From positions 1-64,000 of the forward strand of contig CACYQB010000020.1 in NCBI GenBank assembly GCA_902776435.1: DNA of 64,000 bases. The letters run 5' to 3'. Below are positions 44,763 through 52,715 of the stretch, piece after piece. Made by a program: the position numbers and the translations under genes. The notes under the pieces were generated by a model. That model worked only from the letters and a program-made list of their open reading frames with translations, was not told where the DNA came from and ran no database searches. The stretch comes from an uncultured Bacteroidales bacterium. GTDB taxonomy: Bacteria > Bacteroidota > Bacteroidia > Bacteroidales > Muribaculaceae. Each line of letters starts with the position of its first letter. Position 1 is the stretch's first letter.

Positions 44763-46256
44763 ATGAATAACACTTTTTACGGTAAACTCATATTTGAGTT
44801 GTCACAGAATGGCCGTCAGGGTTATTCCCTGCCCGAGAACAGGTGTGCCGAGTACCAGATGAGCGACCTCCCCAAGGGCCTGATGCGTGAAAACGCACCC
44901 CTGTTGCCCGAGGTGGATGAGTTGAGCGTCGTGCGCCACTACACCAACATGAGCAACAACAACTTCGGTGTGGACACGGGTTTCTATCCCCTGGGTTCCT
45001 GCACGATGAAGTACAATCCCAAGATCAACGAGGAAATCGCTGCCCACCGCGAGTTCACCGGTCTGCACCCGCTGCAGAACCCCGAGACCACCCAGGGCGC
45101 CCTCGCCGTGTATTATTTCCTGCAGACCAGCCTCGCCGAGATTTCCGGCCTGAGCGAGTTCACCTTGAACCCCTATGCCGGTGCCCATGGTGAGTTGACA
45201 GGCTTGATGATCATGCGCGGTTACCACCTGGAGCGTGGCGACGCGAAGCGCACCAAGGTGATCATCCCCGACAGTGCACACGGCACCAACCCCGCCAGCT
45301 CGGCCGTCTGCGGTCTTGACGTGGTGGTAGTAAAGAGCCGTCCCGACGGCACCGTCGATGTGGACGACCTGCGTCCACTGCTCGACGACACCATCGCTGG
45401 CATGATGATGACCAACCCCAACACGCTGGGTATCTTTGAGCACAACATTGGCGAAATTGCCAAGGCTGTTCACGATTGCGGCGGCTTGATGTACTATGAC
45501 GGTGCTAACCTGAACCCCATGTTGGGCAAGGTGCGTCCCGGTGACATCGGCTTCGACATCATGCACATCAACCTGCACAAGACCTTCTCGACACCTCACG
45601 GTGGAGGCGGTCCCGGTAGCGGTCCTGTCGGCGTTCGCGCTGGCCTGGAGCACCTGCTTCCCAACCCCCGTGTCGTGAGAGTCGAGGAAGAGGATTACGA
45701 CTACTTCAAACTGGAGTGCAGCGACAAGTCCATCGGCAGCATCAGCGGTCACCTGGGCAACTTCGGCGTGATGATGCGCGCCCTGGCCTATATCCTGACC
45801 CTGGGCCGCGACCAGCTCAAGTGGGTCGGCCCGCTGGCTACCCTCAACGCCAACTACATCAAGGAGTCGTTGAAGGACGTTTATGAGCTGCCCATCGGCG
45901 GTGTGTGCAAGCACGAGTTTGTCTATGACGGTTTGAAGGACAAGTCCACTGGTGTGACCACGCTCGACGTGGCCAAGCGTCTGCTGGACTACGGTTTCCA
46001 TGCTCCCACGATCTACTTCCCCTTGCTGTTCCACGAGGCACTCATGGTAGAGCCCACCGAGAACGAGAGCAAGCAGACCCTGGACGAGTTCATCCGCATT
46101 ATGCGTGTGATTGCCCAGGAGGCTAAAGATGATCCCGAGATGGTGAAGACCGCTCCCCACAACACGCCCGTTCGTCGCCTCGACGACACCCAGGCCGCTT
46201 TGCATCCCATCGTGACCTGGCGCGAGCTCGTGGCTGATAGTCAAGTTGCTGAATAA
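44763..46256 (+). CDS. gcvPB: Glycine dehydrogenase (decarboxylating) subunit 2
   Basis: 497 residues. C-terminal half of the split P protein carrying the PLP-binding lysine, Lys273 in HINLHKTFSTPHGGGGPGSG. Other marks: YPLGSCTMKYNPKINE, LNPYAGAHGELTGL and SAHGTNPASSAVCG. Three bases separate it from gcvPA, so the two are coupled. The split arrangement is the norm in Bacteroidetes. Confidence 0.97.
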   Translation: MNNTFYGKLIFELSQNGRQGYSLPENRCAEYQMSDLPKGLMRENAPLLPEVDELSVVRHYTNMSNNNFGVDTGFYPLGSCTMKYNPKINEEIAAHREFTGLHPLQNPETTQGALAVYYFLQTSLAEISGLSEFTLNPYAGAHGELTGLMIMRGYHLERGDAKRTKVIIPDSAHGTNPASSAVCGLDVVVVKSRPDGTVDVDDLRPLLDDTIAGMMMTNPNTLGIFEHNIGEIAKAVHDCGGLMYYDGANLNPMLGKVRPGDIGFDIMHINLHKTFSTPHGGGGPGSGPVGVRAGLEHLLPNPRVVRVEEEDYDYFKLECSDKSIGSISGHLGNFGVMMRALAYILTLGRDQLKWVGPLATLNANYIKESLKDVYELPIGGVCKHEFVYDGLKDKSTGVTTLDVAKRLLDYGFHAPTIYFPLLFHEALMVEPTENESKQTLDEFIRIMRVIAQEAKDDPEMVKTAPHNTPVRRLDDTQAALHPIVTWRELVADSQVAE

Positions 46257-46270
46257 TCAGCAACTTTCCC

Positions 46271-46354
46271 GATTAGTGATTAGAGATTAGTGATTAGTGA
46301 GGATTACCTCCAGTCTATCAATAATTTCTCTAATCACTAATCTATAATCACTAA
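46271..46354. repeat. Heptamer array folded into a long inverted repeat
   Basis: 46271-46300 has four 7-base units (gattagt, gattaga, gattagt, gattagt). 46327-46354 carries a nearly exact reverse complement, about 25 of 28 positions by eye, around a 26-base loop. It lies 14 bases after the gcvPB stop. Confidence 0.75.
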
Positions 46355-46358
46355 CCCT

Positions 46359-46381
46359 CAATTGGGCTAAAAGCCCAATTG
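46359..46381. promoter_or_regulatory. Perfect 10-base hairpin upstream of lpd
   Basis: CAATTGGGCT-AAA-AGCCCAATTG is an exact inverted repeat with a 3-base loop, ending 16 bases before the lpd ATG. It may attenuate or set relative expression of lpd, or be a mobile palindrome. Confidence 0.55.
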
Positions 46382-46397
46382 AATAAAAAGAAAGAAT

Positions 46398-47735
46398 ATG
46401 TTTGACATTATTATTATAGGTGCTGGTCCTGGCGGTTATGAGACCGCTGCCGATGCTGCCGCAAAGGGACTGACCGTCGCCATCGTCGAGCGTGACCAGA
46501 TGGGCGGCACTTGTCTGAACCGCGGTTGCATCCCCACCAAGGCCCTGTGCCGCAATGCCGAGGTCATCAACCTCATGCGAGAAGCCGAGGTGTGGGGCGT
46601 GAAGACCGGCGAGATGGCCTTTGACTATGCACCCGTATTTGAGCGCAAAGAGGCTGTCGTCAAGCAGTTGCGCGAAGGTGTGGAGATGCTTATGGGCGCT
46701 CCTGGCATCACCGCCATCAAGGGCGAAGCCACCCTCAAGGACGCTAACACCGTTGTGGTCAATGGCGAGGAGTACAGTGCCAAGAACATCATCATCGCCA
46801 CGGGATCTGCTCCTCGCGGCCTGCCCATCGAGGGTGCCGACCTGGCAATGACCAGCGACGACATCCTGGCGATGGAAACGTTGCCCAAGAGCCTGTGCAT
46901 CGTGGGTGGTGGCGTCATCGGTATGGAGTTTGCCGCCGTGTTCAGCACGTTTGGCGTTGAGGTGACCGTCATCGAGTACTGCAAGGAAATCCTGCCTCCG
47001 TTTGACAAGGACGTGGCTAAACGCCTGAAAACCGTCCTGAGCAAACGCGGCATCAAGATTATCACCAGCGCTGCCGTTAATGGTATTACTCAAAGCGAGG
47101 AAGGCTTCACCGTATCCTATGAGCTCAAGGGCAAGCCCCAGAGTGTCACCTGCGAAAAGGTGCTCATGTCGGTTGGTCGCCAGCCCGTGCTGCCGCAGGG
47201 TCTTGACGCAGTGGGCGTTACCGTGGGCCGCCGTGGTATCGAGGTGGATGACAACATGATGACCAACGTCAAGGGCGTTTACGCCATCGGTGACGTGAAC
47301 GGTCGCATGATGCTTGCCCATGCCGCCAGCGCACAGGGACAACGCGCCCTGCATGCTATCCTGGGCAAGGCTGATGAGATCAAGCTCGACATCGTGCCCA
47401 GTGCCGTGTTCACTGTACCCGAGTTGGCCATGGTGGGCCTCACCGAGGAGCAGTGTGCCGAGAAAGGCCTTGATGTGACGGTAAAGAAGTCATTCTTCCG
47501 CAGCAACGGCAAGGCTGTAGCCATGAACGAGACCGACGGTCTGATCAAGATGATCGTCGATAACACGACACGCCAGATTGTGGGTTGCCACATCTGCGGT
47601 GCCCATGCTGCCGACCTCATCCAGGAAGTAGTGACCGCCATGAATGCCGGTGCTACCGTTGACCTGCTGGCTCGCAGCATCCACGGCCATCCCACCTTGA
47701 GTGAGGTGATGCTGACCGCCGCAAGGCAGTTCTAA
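46398..47735 (+). CDS. lpdA: Dihydrolipoyl dehydrogenase (L protein)
   Basis: 445 residues. FAD- and NAD-dependent enzyme that reoxidises dihydrolipoyl groups on GcvH. The FAD motif is IIIGAGPGGYETAADAA; the redox disulfide is Cys39/Cys44 in GGTCLNRGCIPTK; the NAD motif is IVGGGVIGMEFAAVF; and the His-Glu pair near the end is in SIHGHPTLSEVML. As the last gene of the cluster it completes T-H-P-L. Two hairpins separate it from gcvPB. Confidence 0.95.
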   Translation: MFDIIIIGAGPGGYETAADAAAKGLTVAIVERDQMGGTCLNRGCIPTKALCRNAEVINLMREAEVWGVKTGEMAFDYAPVFERKEAVVKQLREGVEMLMGAPGITAIKGEATLKDANTVVVNGEEYSAKNIIIATGSAPRGLPIEGADLAMTSDDILAMETLPKSLCIVGGGVIGMEFAAVFSTFGVEVTVIEYCKEILPPFDKDVAKRLKTVLSKRGIKIITSAAVNGITQSEEGFTVSYELKGKPQSVTCEKVLMSVGRQPVLPQGLDAVGVTVGRRGIEVDDNMMTNVKGVYAIGDVNGRMMLAHAASAQGQRALHAILGKADEIKLDIVPSAVFTVPELAMVGLTEEQCAEKGLDVTVKKSFFRSNGKAVAMNETDGLIKMIVDNTTRQIVGCHICGAHAADLIQEVVTAMNAGATVDLLARSIHGHPTLSEVMLTAARQF

Positions 47736-47744
47736 TCTTCTCAT

Positions 47745-47761
47745 GCAAGCCACAGGCTTGC
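47745..47761. repeat. Mini-hairpin, identical to the one at 3856-3872
   Basis: GCAAGCC-ACA-GGCTTGC, 9 bases after the lpd stop, with the same spacing to a stop codon as after the GH92 gene. Confidence 0.6.
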
Positions 47762-47778
47762 AATACGACGACATGACG

Positions 47779-47808
47779 CGCCACCCGCAACCCACAATGC
47801 GGGTGGCG
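47779..47808 (+). terminator. Hairpin after lpd
   Basis: CGCCACCCGCA pairs perfectly with TGCGGGTGGCG (11 bases, 8-base loop). No T-run follows, so it is a possible terminator of the gcv operon or a block to read-through. Confidence 0.55.
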
Positions 47809-47890
47809 TGCCATTGTGTCATCAAACAATAAATCATGCCATGGCGGCAAAATAGTGATGACCGAAAACGGAGAACTAAAAAGTTTTTTG

Positions 47891-47898
47891 TATCTTTG
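47891..47898 (+). promoter_or_regulatory. Candidate -7 box for uvrB
   Basis: TATCTTTG, 25 bases upstream of the uvrB ATG, with a T-rich -33 region. Confidence 0.55.
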
Positions 47899-47923
47899 TG
47901 GTTTGGAGTAAATGTATTAGACG

Positions 47924-49996
47924 ATGGAGTATAGACTGCATAGCGAATATGAGCCGACGGGTGATCAGCCGCAGGCGATAGCCGAGTTGGCCGACGGCGT
48001 GAATGAAGGGGTGCCTTATCAGACGCTGCTGGGCGTAACGGGTTCGGGCAAGACCTTTACCATGGCCAATGTCATCGCGCGCACTGGGCGTCCCACGCTG
48101 GTCTTGTCACACAACAAGACGCTTGCGGCGCAGCTGTATGCCGAGTTCAAGAGTTTCTTCCCCGAGAACGCTGTGCACTACTTCGTTTCCTATTATGACT
48201 ACTACCAGCCTGAGGCCTACATCCCCTCGACAGACAAATACATCGAGAAAGATCTGGCCATCAACGACGAGATTGAGAGGTTAAGGCTCTCGACGGTGAC
48301 GGCGCTGCTCAGTGGACGACGCGACATCGTGGTCGTGTCGAGCGTGTCGTGCCTGTATGGCATGGGCAATCCCGAGGACATCACTGCCAACGCCATTGAA
48401 CTGAAGGTGGGGCAACTGATTGGCCGTGACGAGTTGCTACACCGACTCGTTGATGCCTTGTATTCGCGCAGTGACACCGAATTGAGGATGGGCACTTTCC
48501 GCGTCAAGGGTGACACCGTTGACTTGTTCCTGAGCGACGAGGACATCATGTTGAGGATTATCTTCTGGGGCAACGAAATCGAACGCATCCAGATTCTCGA
48601 CAGCGAGACGCAGATGCCTACCGAGGACGTTGAGGGCTTTAAGATTTTCCCAGCCAACATCTTCGTGACCACGAAGGAACGCATGAAGGCCGCCATTGGC
48701 CAGATTGACCTGGACCGCGAAAACCAAGTAGCCGCCTTTGCCCGTGAGAACCGTTTTGCCGAAGCCAAGCGGCTGAACGAACGCGTGACCTATGATATGG
48801 AGATGATGCGCGAGGTGGGTTATTGCTCTGGTATTGAGAATTATAGCCGATATTTTGACGGTAGGAGGCCAGGCATGAGACCGTTCTGCCTATTAGACTA
48901 CTTCCCCGACGACTTCCTCACCATCATTGATGAGAGTCACGTGACAGTGCCACAAATCAGGGCCATGTACGGTGGCGACCAGTCGCGTAAGACCAATCTG
49001 GTGCATTACGGTTTCAGACTGGAGGCCGCACTGGACAATCGCCCGTTGCGGTTCGAGGAATTTGAGACCATGACGCACCAGACCATCTATGTGAGCGCCA
49101 CACCAGCTGACTATGAGTTGAATAAGAGTGAAGGCATCATCACAGAGCAGTTGATACGTCCTACAGGCTTGCTTGATCCACAAATCATCGTTCGTCCCTC
49201 CCAGGGACAGGTGGATGACCTGGTTGAGGAAATCCAACTGCGCATCGAGCGCGGCGAACGCACCCTGGTAACCACCTTGACCAAGCGCATGGCCGAGGAA
49301 CTGAGCGACTACCTCAAGCGGCTGGACATCCGTACGGCCTATATGCACAGCGATGTCGAGACGCTGGAGCGAATCGAGATTATCGACAACCTGCGTGCCG
49401 GCGCCATCGACGTGCTTGTGGGCGTGAACCTGTTGCGCGAGGGCCTTGACCTGCCTGAAGTATCGCTGGTTGCTATCCTTGATGCCGATAAGGAAGGATT
49501 CCTGCGCAGCCGCCGCTCATTGACGCAGACAGCAGGTCGTGCAGCACGCAACTTGAACGGTACCGTTATCATGTATGCTGACAACATCACCGACTCGATG
49601 AGGCAGACCATCGATGAGACCGAACGCCGCCGCACCCTGCAACTCAAGTATAACGAGGAACACGACATCACCCCCACGGCCATTATCAAGGCCCGCACGG
49701 CCATCATCGGCCAGGATACCGACATGCGGCATCCGACGACGCCCAGCCGTCACAACCAAGGCATGGTGCCTCCCACACCAGCGTCTAATCTGCGCTATAC
49801 CGAGGAATTTGACAACAGCGCCGGCGTAGCCGCCGATCCCGTTGTCGCCTACATGAGCGGCAAGGATATGCAGGCCGCCATCGACCGATTGAAGACTCAG
49901 ATGATCGAGGCCGCCAAGCGGATGGACTTCCTGGAAGCCGCGCAGTACCGCGATGAGATTCTGAAACTCGAGGAGATGATGAAGGGGAGGGATTAG
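47924..49996 (+). CDS. uvrB: Excinuclease ABC subunit B
   Basis: 690 residues. Damage-verifying helicase-like subunit of nucleotide excision repair. Walker A GVTGSGKTFTMANV, beta-hairpin YYDYYQPEAYIPSTD, IDESHVTVPQ (DEAD-like), GVNLLREGLDLPEVS and QTAGRAARNLNGTV (motif VI), and a C-terminal UVR motif MIEAAKRMDFLEAAQYRDEI that contacts UvrC. Full length. The stop codon TAG is the first part of the large heptamer array. Confidence 0.97.
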   Translation: MEYRLHSEYEPTGDQPQAIAELADGVNEGVPYQTLLGVTGSGKTFTMANVIARTGRPTLVLSHNKTLAAQLYAEFKSFFPENAVHYFVSYYDYYQPEAYIPSTDKYIEKDLAINDEIERLRLSTVTALLSGRRDIVVVSSVSCLYGMGNPEDITANAIELKVGQLIGRDELLHRLVDALYSRSDTELRMGTFRVKGDTVDLFLSDEDIMLRIIFWGNEIERIQILDSETQMPTEDVEGFKIFPANIFVTTKERMKAAIGQIDLDRENQVAAFARENRFAEAKRLNERVTYDMEMMREVGYCSGIENYSRYFDGRRPGMRPFCLLDYFPDDFLTIIDESHVTVPQIRAMYGGDQSRKTNLVHYGFRLEAALDNRPLRFEEFETMTHQTIYVSATPADYELNKSEGIITEQLIRPTGLLDPQIIVRPSQGQVDDLVEEIQLRIERGERTLVTTLTKRMAEELSDYLKRLDIRTAYMHSDVETLERIEIIDNLRAGAIDVLVGVNLLREGLDLPEVSLVAILDADKEGFLRSRRSLTQTAGRAARNLNGTVIMYADNITDSMRQTIDETERRRTLQLKYNEEHDITPTAIIKARTAIIGQDTDMRHPTTPSRHNQGMVPPTPASNLRYTEEFDNSAGVAADPVVAYMSGKDMQAAIDRLKTQMIEAAKRMDFLEAAQYRDEILKLEEMMKGRD

Positions 49997-50185
49997 ATAA
50001 GAGATAAGAGATAAGAGATAAGAGATAAAAGATAAGAGATAAAAGATAAGAGATAAGAGATAAGAGATAAAAGATAAGAGATAAGAGATAAGAGATAAAA
50101 GATAAGAGATAAAAGATAAGAGATAAAAGATAAGAGATAAAAGATAAGAGATAAAAGATAAGAGATAAAAGATAAGAGATAAAAA
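49995..50185. repeat. Large heptamer array, about 27 copies
   Basis: GATAAGA and GATAAAA units run uninterrupted from the uvrB stop to 50185, in near-alternation toward the right end. All length changes stay in a 7-base register. No spacers, so not a CRISPR. It ends about 20 bases before the usable start of the next gene. Confidence 0.95.
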
Positions 50186-50204
50186 CCACGTCAAAGGGCA
50201 ATGG

Positions 50205-51998
50205 TTGCCCACGACCAAGAAAGAGATGGAACACCTGGGCTGGGAACAGGCCGATGTAATCCTGTTCACTGGTGATGCCTACATCGACCATCCGTCGATG
50301 GGTACTGCTGTCATCGGGCGTGTGCTGGAGGCCCAGGGCTATAAAGTGGCCATCGTTCCGCAGCCCAACTGGCGTGATGACCTGCGCGATTTCAAGAAAT
50401 TGGGAAAGCCGAGGCTGTTCTTCGGCGTGTCGGCGGGAGCAATGGATTCGATGGTGAACCACTACACCGCTGCCCGCCGCAAGCGCAGTGATGACGCCTA
50501 TACACCAGACGGCCGAGCAGGTGCCCGTCCTGACTACCCCACGATTGTCTATAGCGACATCCTCAAACGACTGTTCCCCGACGTTCCCGTTGTGGCTGGC
50601 GGCATCGAGGTGTCGTTGCGGCGCCTTGCCCATTACGACTACTGGCAGGACAAACTACGGCCTTCCATCCTCATGGATTGCCAGGCGGACATGCTGGTCT
50701 ATGGCATGGGCGAGTTGCCCAATACCACTATCGCCAATGCCCTTGCCAGCGGCAAGCGTATTGAAGAACTGACCGACATTCCCCAAACCGTAGTGCGCCG
50801 CCCACTTAGCGAACTCCCAACCGAAAACACTGATACCGACGTGGTGCTGCACTCCTATGAGGAATGCCAAAAGTCGAAGAAATCACAGGCAGAGAATTTT
50901 AAGGTTATTGAAGTTGAGAGCAACCTGTGGCACGGGCACAACGTGTGGCAAGCCACGGGCGAGATTGCGGTGAAGGTGAACCGCACTAACCCGCCCATGA
51001 CCACCGAGCAGATAGATGCCTCGTTTGACCTGCCCTATACCCGTCTGCCCCACCCCCGTTACCAGGGCAAACGCATACCGGCTTATGAAATGATCAGGCA
51101 CTCGGTGTGCATGCATCGAGGATGCTTCGGCGGATGCGCTTTCTGCACCATCAGCGCCCATCAAGGCAAATTCATCGCTTCACGCAGTAAGGAATCTATC
51201 CTGCACGAAGTCAAGCAAGTGGTACAGATGGAAGACTTCAAGGGCTACATCAGTGACCTGGGAGGCCCGAGCGCCAACATGTACGGCATGCATGGCAAGG
51301 ATCTAGAGCGTTGCCAGCGTTGCCAACGTCCCTCGTGCCTGCATCCGCAACCCTGTGGCAACCTCAACACCGATCATAGCCAACTGCTAGACATCTACCA
51401 TGCCGTGGATGCCCTGCCCGAAGTGAAGAAATCGTTCATCGGCAGCGGTGTGCGCTATGACCTGTCGATGCACCGCACGGGAGATGCGCGTGTGGATAAG
51501 GTCAATGCCCAATATAACGAGGAACTGATCCGCTTCCATGTCTCAGGACGACTGAAGGTGGCGCCCGAGCACACCAGCGATGAGGTGCTGATGCTGATGC
51601 GCAAACCCTCATTTGCTCTGTTCCGTCGCTTCAAAGCCCTGTTTGATCGCGTGAACGTGAAGTATAACCTGCGCCAGCAACTTATCCCCTACTTCATCTC
51701 TTCACACCCCGGCTGCCATGAGGCAGACATGGCCGAACTGGCTGCCATCACCAAGGAGTTGGATTTTCGCTTGGAGCAGGTACAGGATTTCACGCCAACT
51801 CCCATGACCGTCTCGACCGAGACCTATTATACTGGGTTCCACCCCTACACGCTGAAACCGGTCTATTGTGCTAAAACACCGATGGAAAAACAGGCCCAGA
51901 GGCTGTTCTTCTTCTGGTATGACCGCAAGAACCGCGCCGCCATCACTGCCGCGTTGAAGCGCATCCATCGAGTCGACTTGCTCAAGAGGCTTTATTAG
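50205..51998 (+). CDS. YgiQ family radical SAM protein
   Basis: 597 residues from TTG 50205. Radical SAM enzyme of unknown reaction: the YgiQ N-terminal domain (GWEQADVILFTGDAYIDHPS) precedes the SAM core with the cluster CFGGCAFCTI (CxxxCxxC), ISDLGGPSANMYGM, and a C-terminal YgiQ-associated region. No in-frame ATG or GTG lies between the upstream stop and TTG 50205; the first ATG is at 50226. Codons for QW just upstream of TTG seem to continue the family N-terminus (I recall a W-LPT start in Bacteroides), which suggests that the repeat array removed the original start. Heptamer units follow the stop. Confidence 0.85.
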   Translation: MPTTKKEMEHLGWEQADVILFTGDAYIDHPSMGTAVIGRVLEAQGYKVAIVPQPNWRDDLRDFKKLGKPRLFFGVSAGAMDSMVNHYTAARRKRSDDAYTPDGRAGARPDYPTIVYSDILKRLFPDVPVVAGGIEVSLRRLAHYDYWQDKLRPSILMDCQADMLVYGMGELPNTTIANALASGKRIEELTDIPQTVVRRPLSELPTENTDTDVVLHSYEECQKSKKSQAENFKVIEVESNLWHGHNVWQATGEIAVKVNRTNPPMTTEQIDASFDLPYTRLPHPRYQGKRIPAYEMIRHSVCMHRGCFGGCAFCTISAHQGKFIASRSKESILHEVKQVVQMEDFKGYISDLGGPSANMYGMHGKDLERCQRCQRPSCLHPQPCGNLNTDHSQLLDIYHAVDALPEVKKSFIGSGVRYDLSMHRTGDARVDKVNAQYNEELIRFHVSGRLKVAPEHTSDEVLMLMRKPSFALFRRFKALFDRVNVKYNLRQQLIPYFISSHPGCHEADMAELAAITKELDFRLEQVQDFTPTPMTVSTETYYTGFHPYTLKPVYCAKTPMEKQAQRLFFFWYDRKNRAAITAALKRIHRVDLLKRLY

Positions 51999-52019
51999 GT
52001 TTTAGGCTTTAGGTGTTAG
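51992..52019 (+). repeat. Heptamer array across the YgiQ stop
   Basis: Four 7-base units, ttattag, gttttag, gctttag and gtgttag, the first of which contains the last codons and the TAG stop. Confidence 0.75.
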
Positions 52020-52062
52020 GGGGAAATCTTCATTCATTTTGTTCATTTCATTCATTGTATAT

Positions 52063-52611
52063 ATGAGAAGTCTTGGGTACCTGATATTGTGTGTGATGAT
52101 GCTGGCTTCAAGCCAACAAGTCCAGGCCGGGGATGACGGGTTAAGGCACACGACTGATGTGCTGTGCCTCCTACCCGATGCCACCGCACTGGGTGTCGCC
52201 ATTGCGAAACATGATACCGAAGGTCTGAAGCAGTTAGGCCTGAGCACAGCCACCTGCCTTGCCGTTAACTATGGACTTGAATTATGCATCCGCAAGGACC
52301 GCCCCGACGGGACAGGGCACCACGCCTTTCCCAGCACCCACACGGCAGTAGCATTTAACGGCTCGACTTACCTGATGAAACGTTACGGCTGGAAATGGGG
52401 CGTGCCCGCCTATGTCGTGTCGAGTTTCGTCGCCTGGGGCCGCGTGCACACCGACCGTCATGACTGGTGGGACGTGCTGGGCGGGGCCGCCATCGGAGCC
52501 GGTAGCGCATTCATCTTTACCCGCCCCTTTGTCAAGGATGTTAATGTAACAATAAGCCCGACCACCTTCGGTGACCGGGCCTATGGAATGACTGCGACAA
52601 TTCAATTCTGA
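52063..52611 (+). CDS. PAP2 superfamily phosphatase-like protein
   Basis: About 182 residues from ATG 52063. An N-terminal signal sequence (about 1-24, QQVQA) precedes a PAP2-type domain: RKDRPDG (motif 1), FPSTHT (motif 2, Thr in place of the usual Gly) and GRVHTDRHDWWDVLGG (motif 3). The domain is short and has fewer hydrophobic helices than lipid-phosphate phosphatases, so a periplasmic acid phosphatase or an altered lipid enzyme are both possible. Converges with the Omp28-containing operon. Confidence 0.75.
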   Translation: MRSLGYLILCVMMLASSQQVQAGDDGLRHTTDVLCLLPDATALGVAIAKHDTEGLKQLGLSTATCLAVNYGLELCIRKDRPDGTGHHAFPSTHTAVAFNGSTYLMKRYGWKWGVPAYVVSSFVAWGRVHTDRHDWWDVLGGAAIGAGSAFIFTRPFVKDVNVTISPTTFGDRAYGMTATIQF

Positions 52612-52665
52612 ATTATCGCAGTCATAACTTTGTTCAATCGCTTTTCGGGCTCGCGTGCAAGCCTC

Positions 52666-52679
52666 CGGGCTAACGCCCG
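52666..52679. terminator. Small hairpin between convergent genes
   Basis: CGGGC-TAAC-GCCCG between the PAP2 and Omp28/T9SS stops. The flank gcgtgcaagcc resembles the mini-hairpin repeat family. Confidence 0.35.
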
Positions 52680-52715
52680 CCAGCGATTACGCCGGGAAAA
52701 ACAATTCCAGAAATC

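Noticed and set aside
44802-46244. Long antisense frame opposite gcvPB
   Set aside because: gcvPB is complete with its PLP motif; the reverse frame is a codon-bias artefact.
49995-50185. Possible CRISPR array
   Set aside because: The unit is 7 bases with no spacers and no cas genes nearby.
49517-50633. Minus-strand frames running through the heptamer array with Leu/Ser/Tyr-rich text
   Set aside because: The 7-base repeat lacks stops on that strand, so it translates as a 7-residue periodic peptide. There is no start context and both ends are antisense to uvrB and the YgiQ gene.
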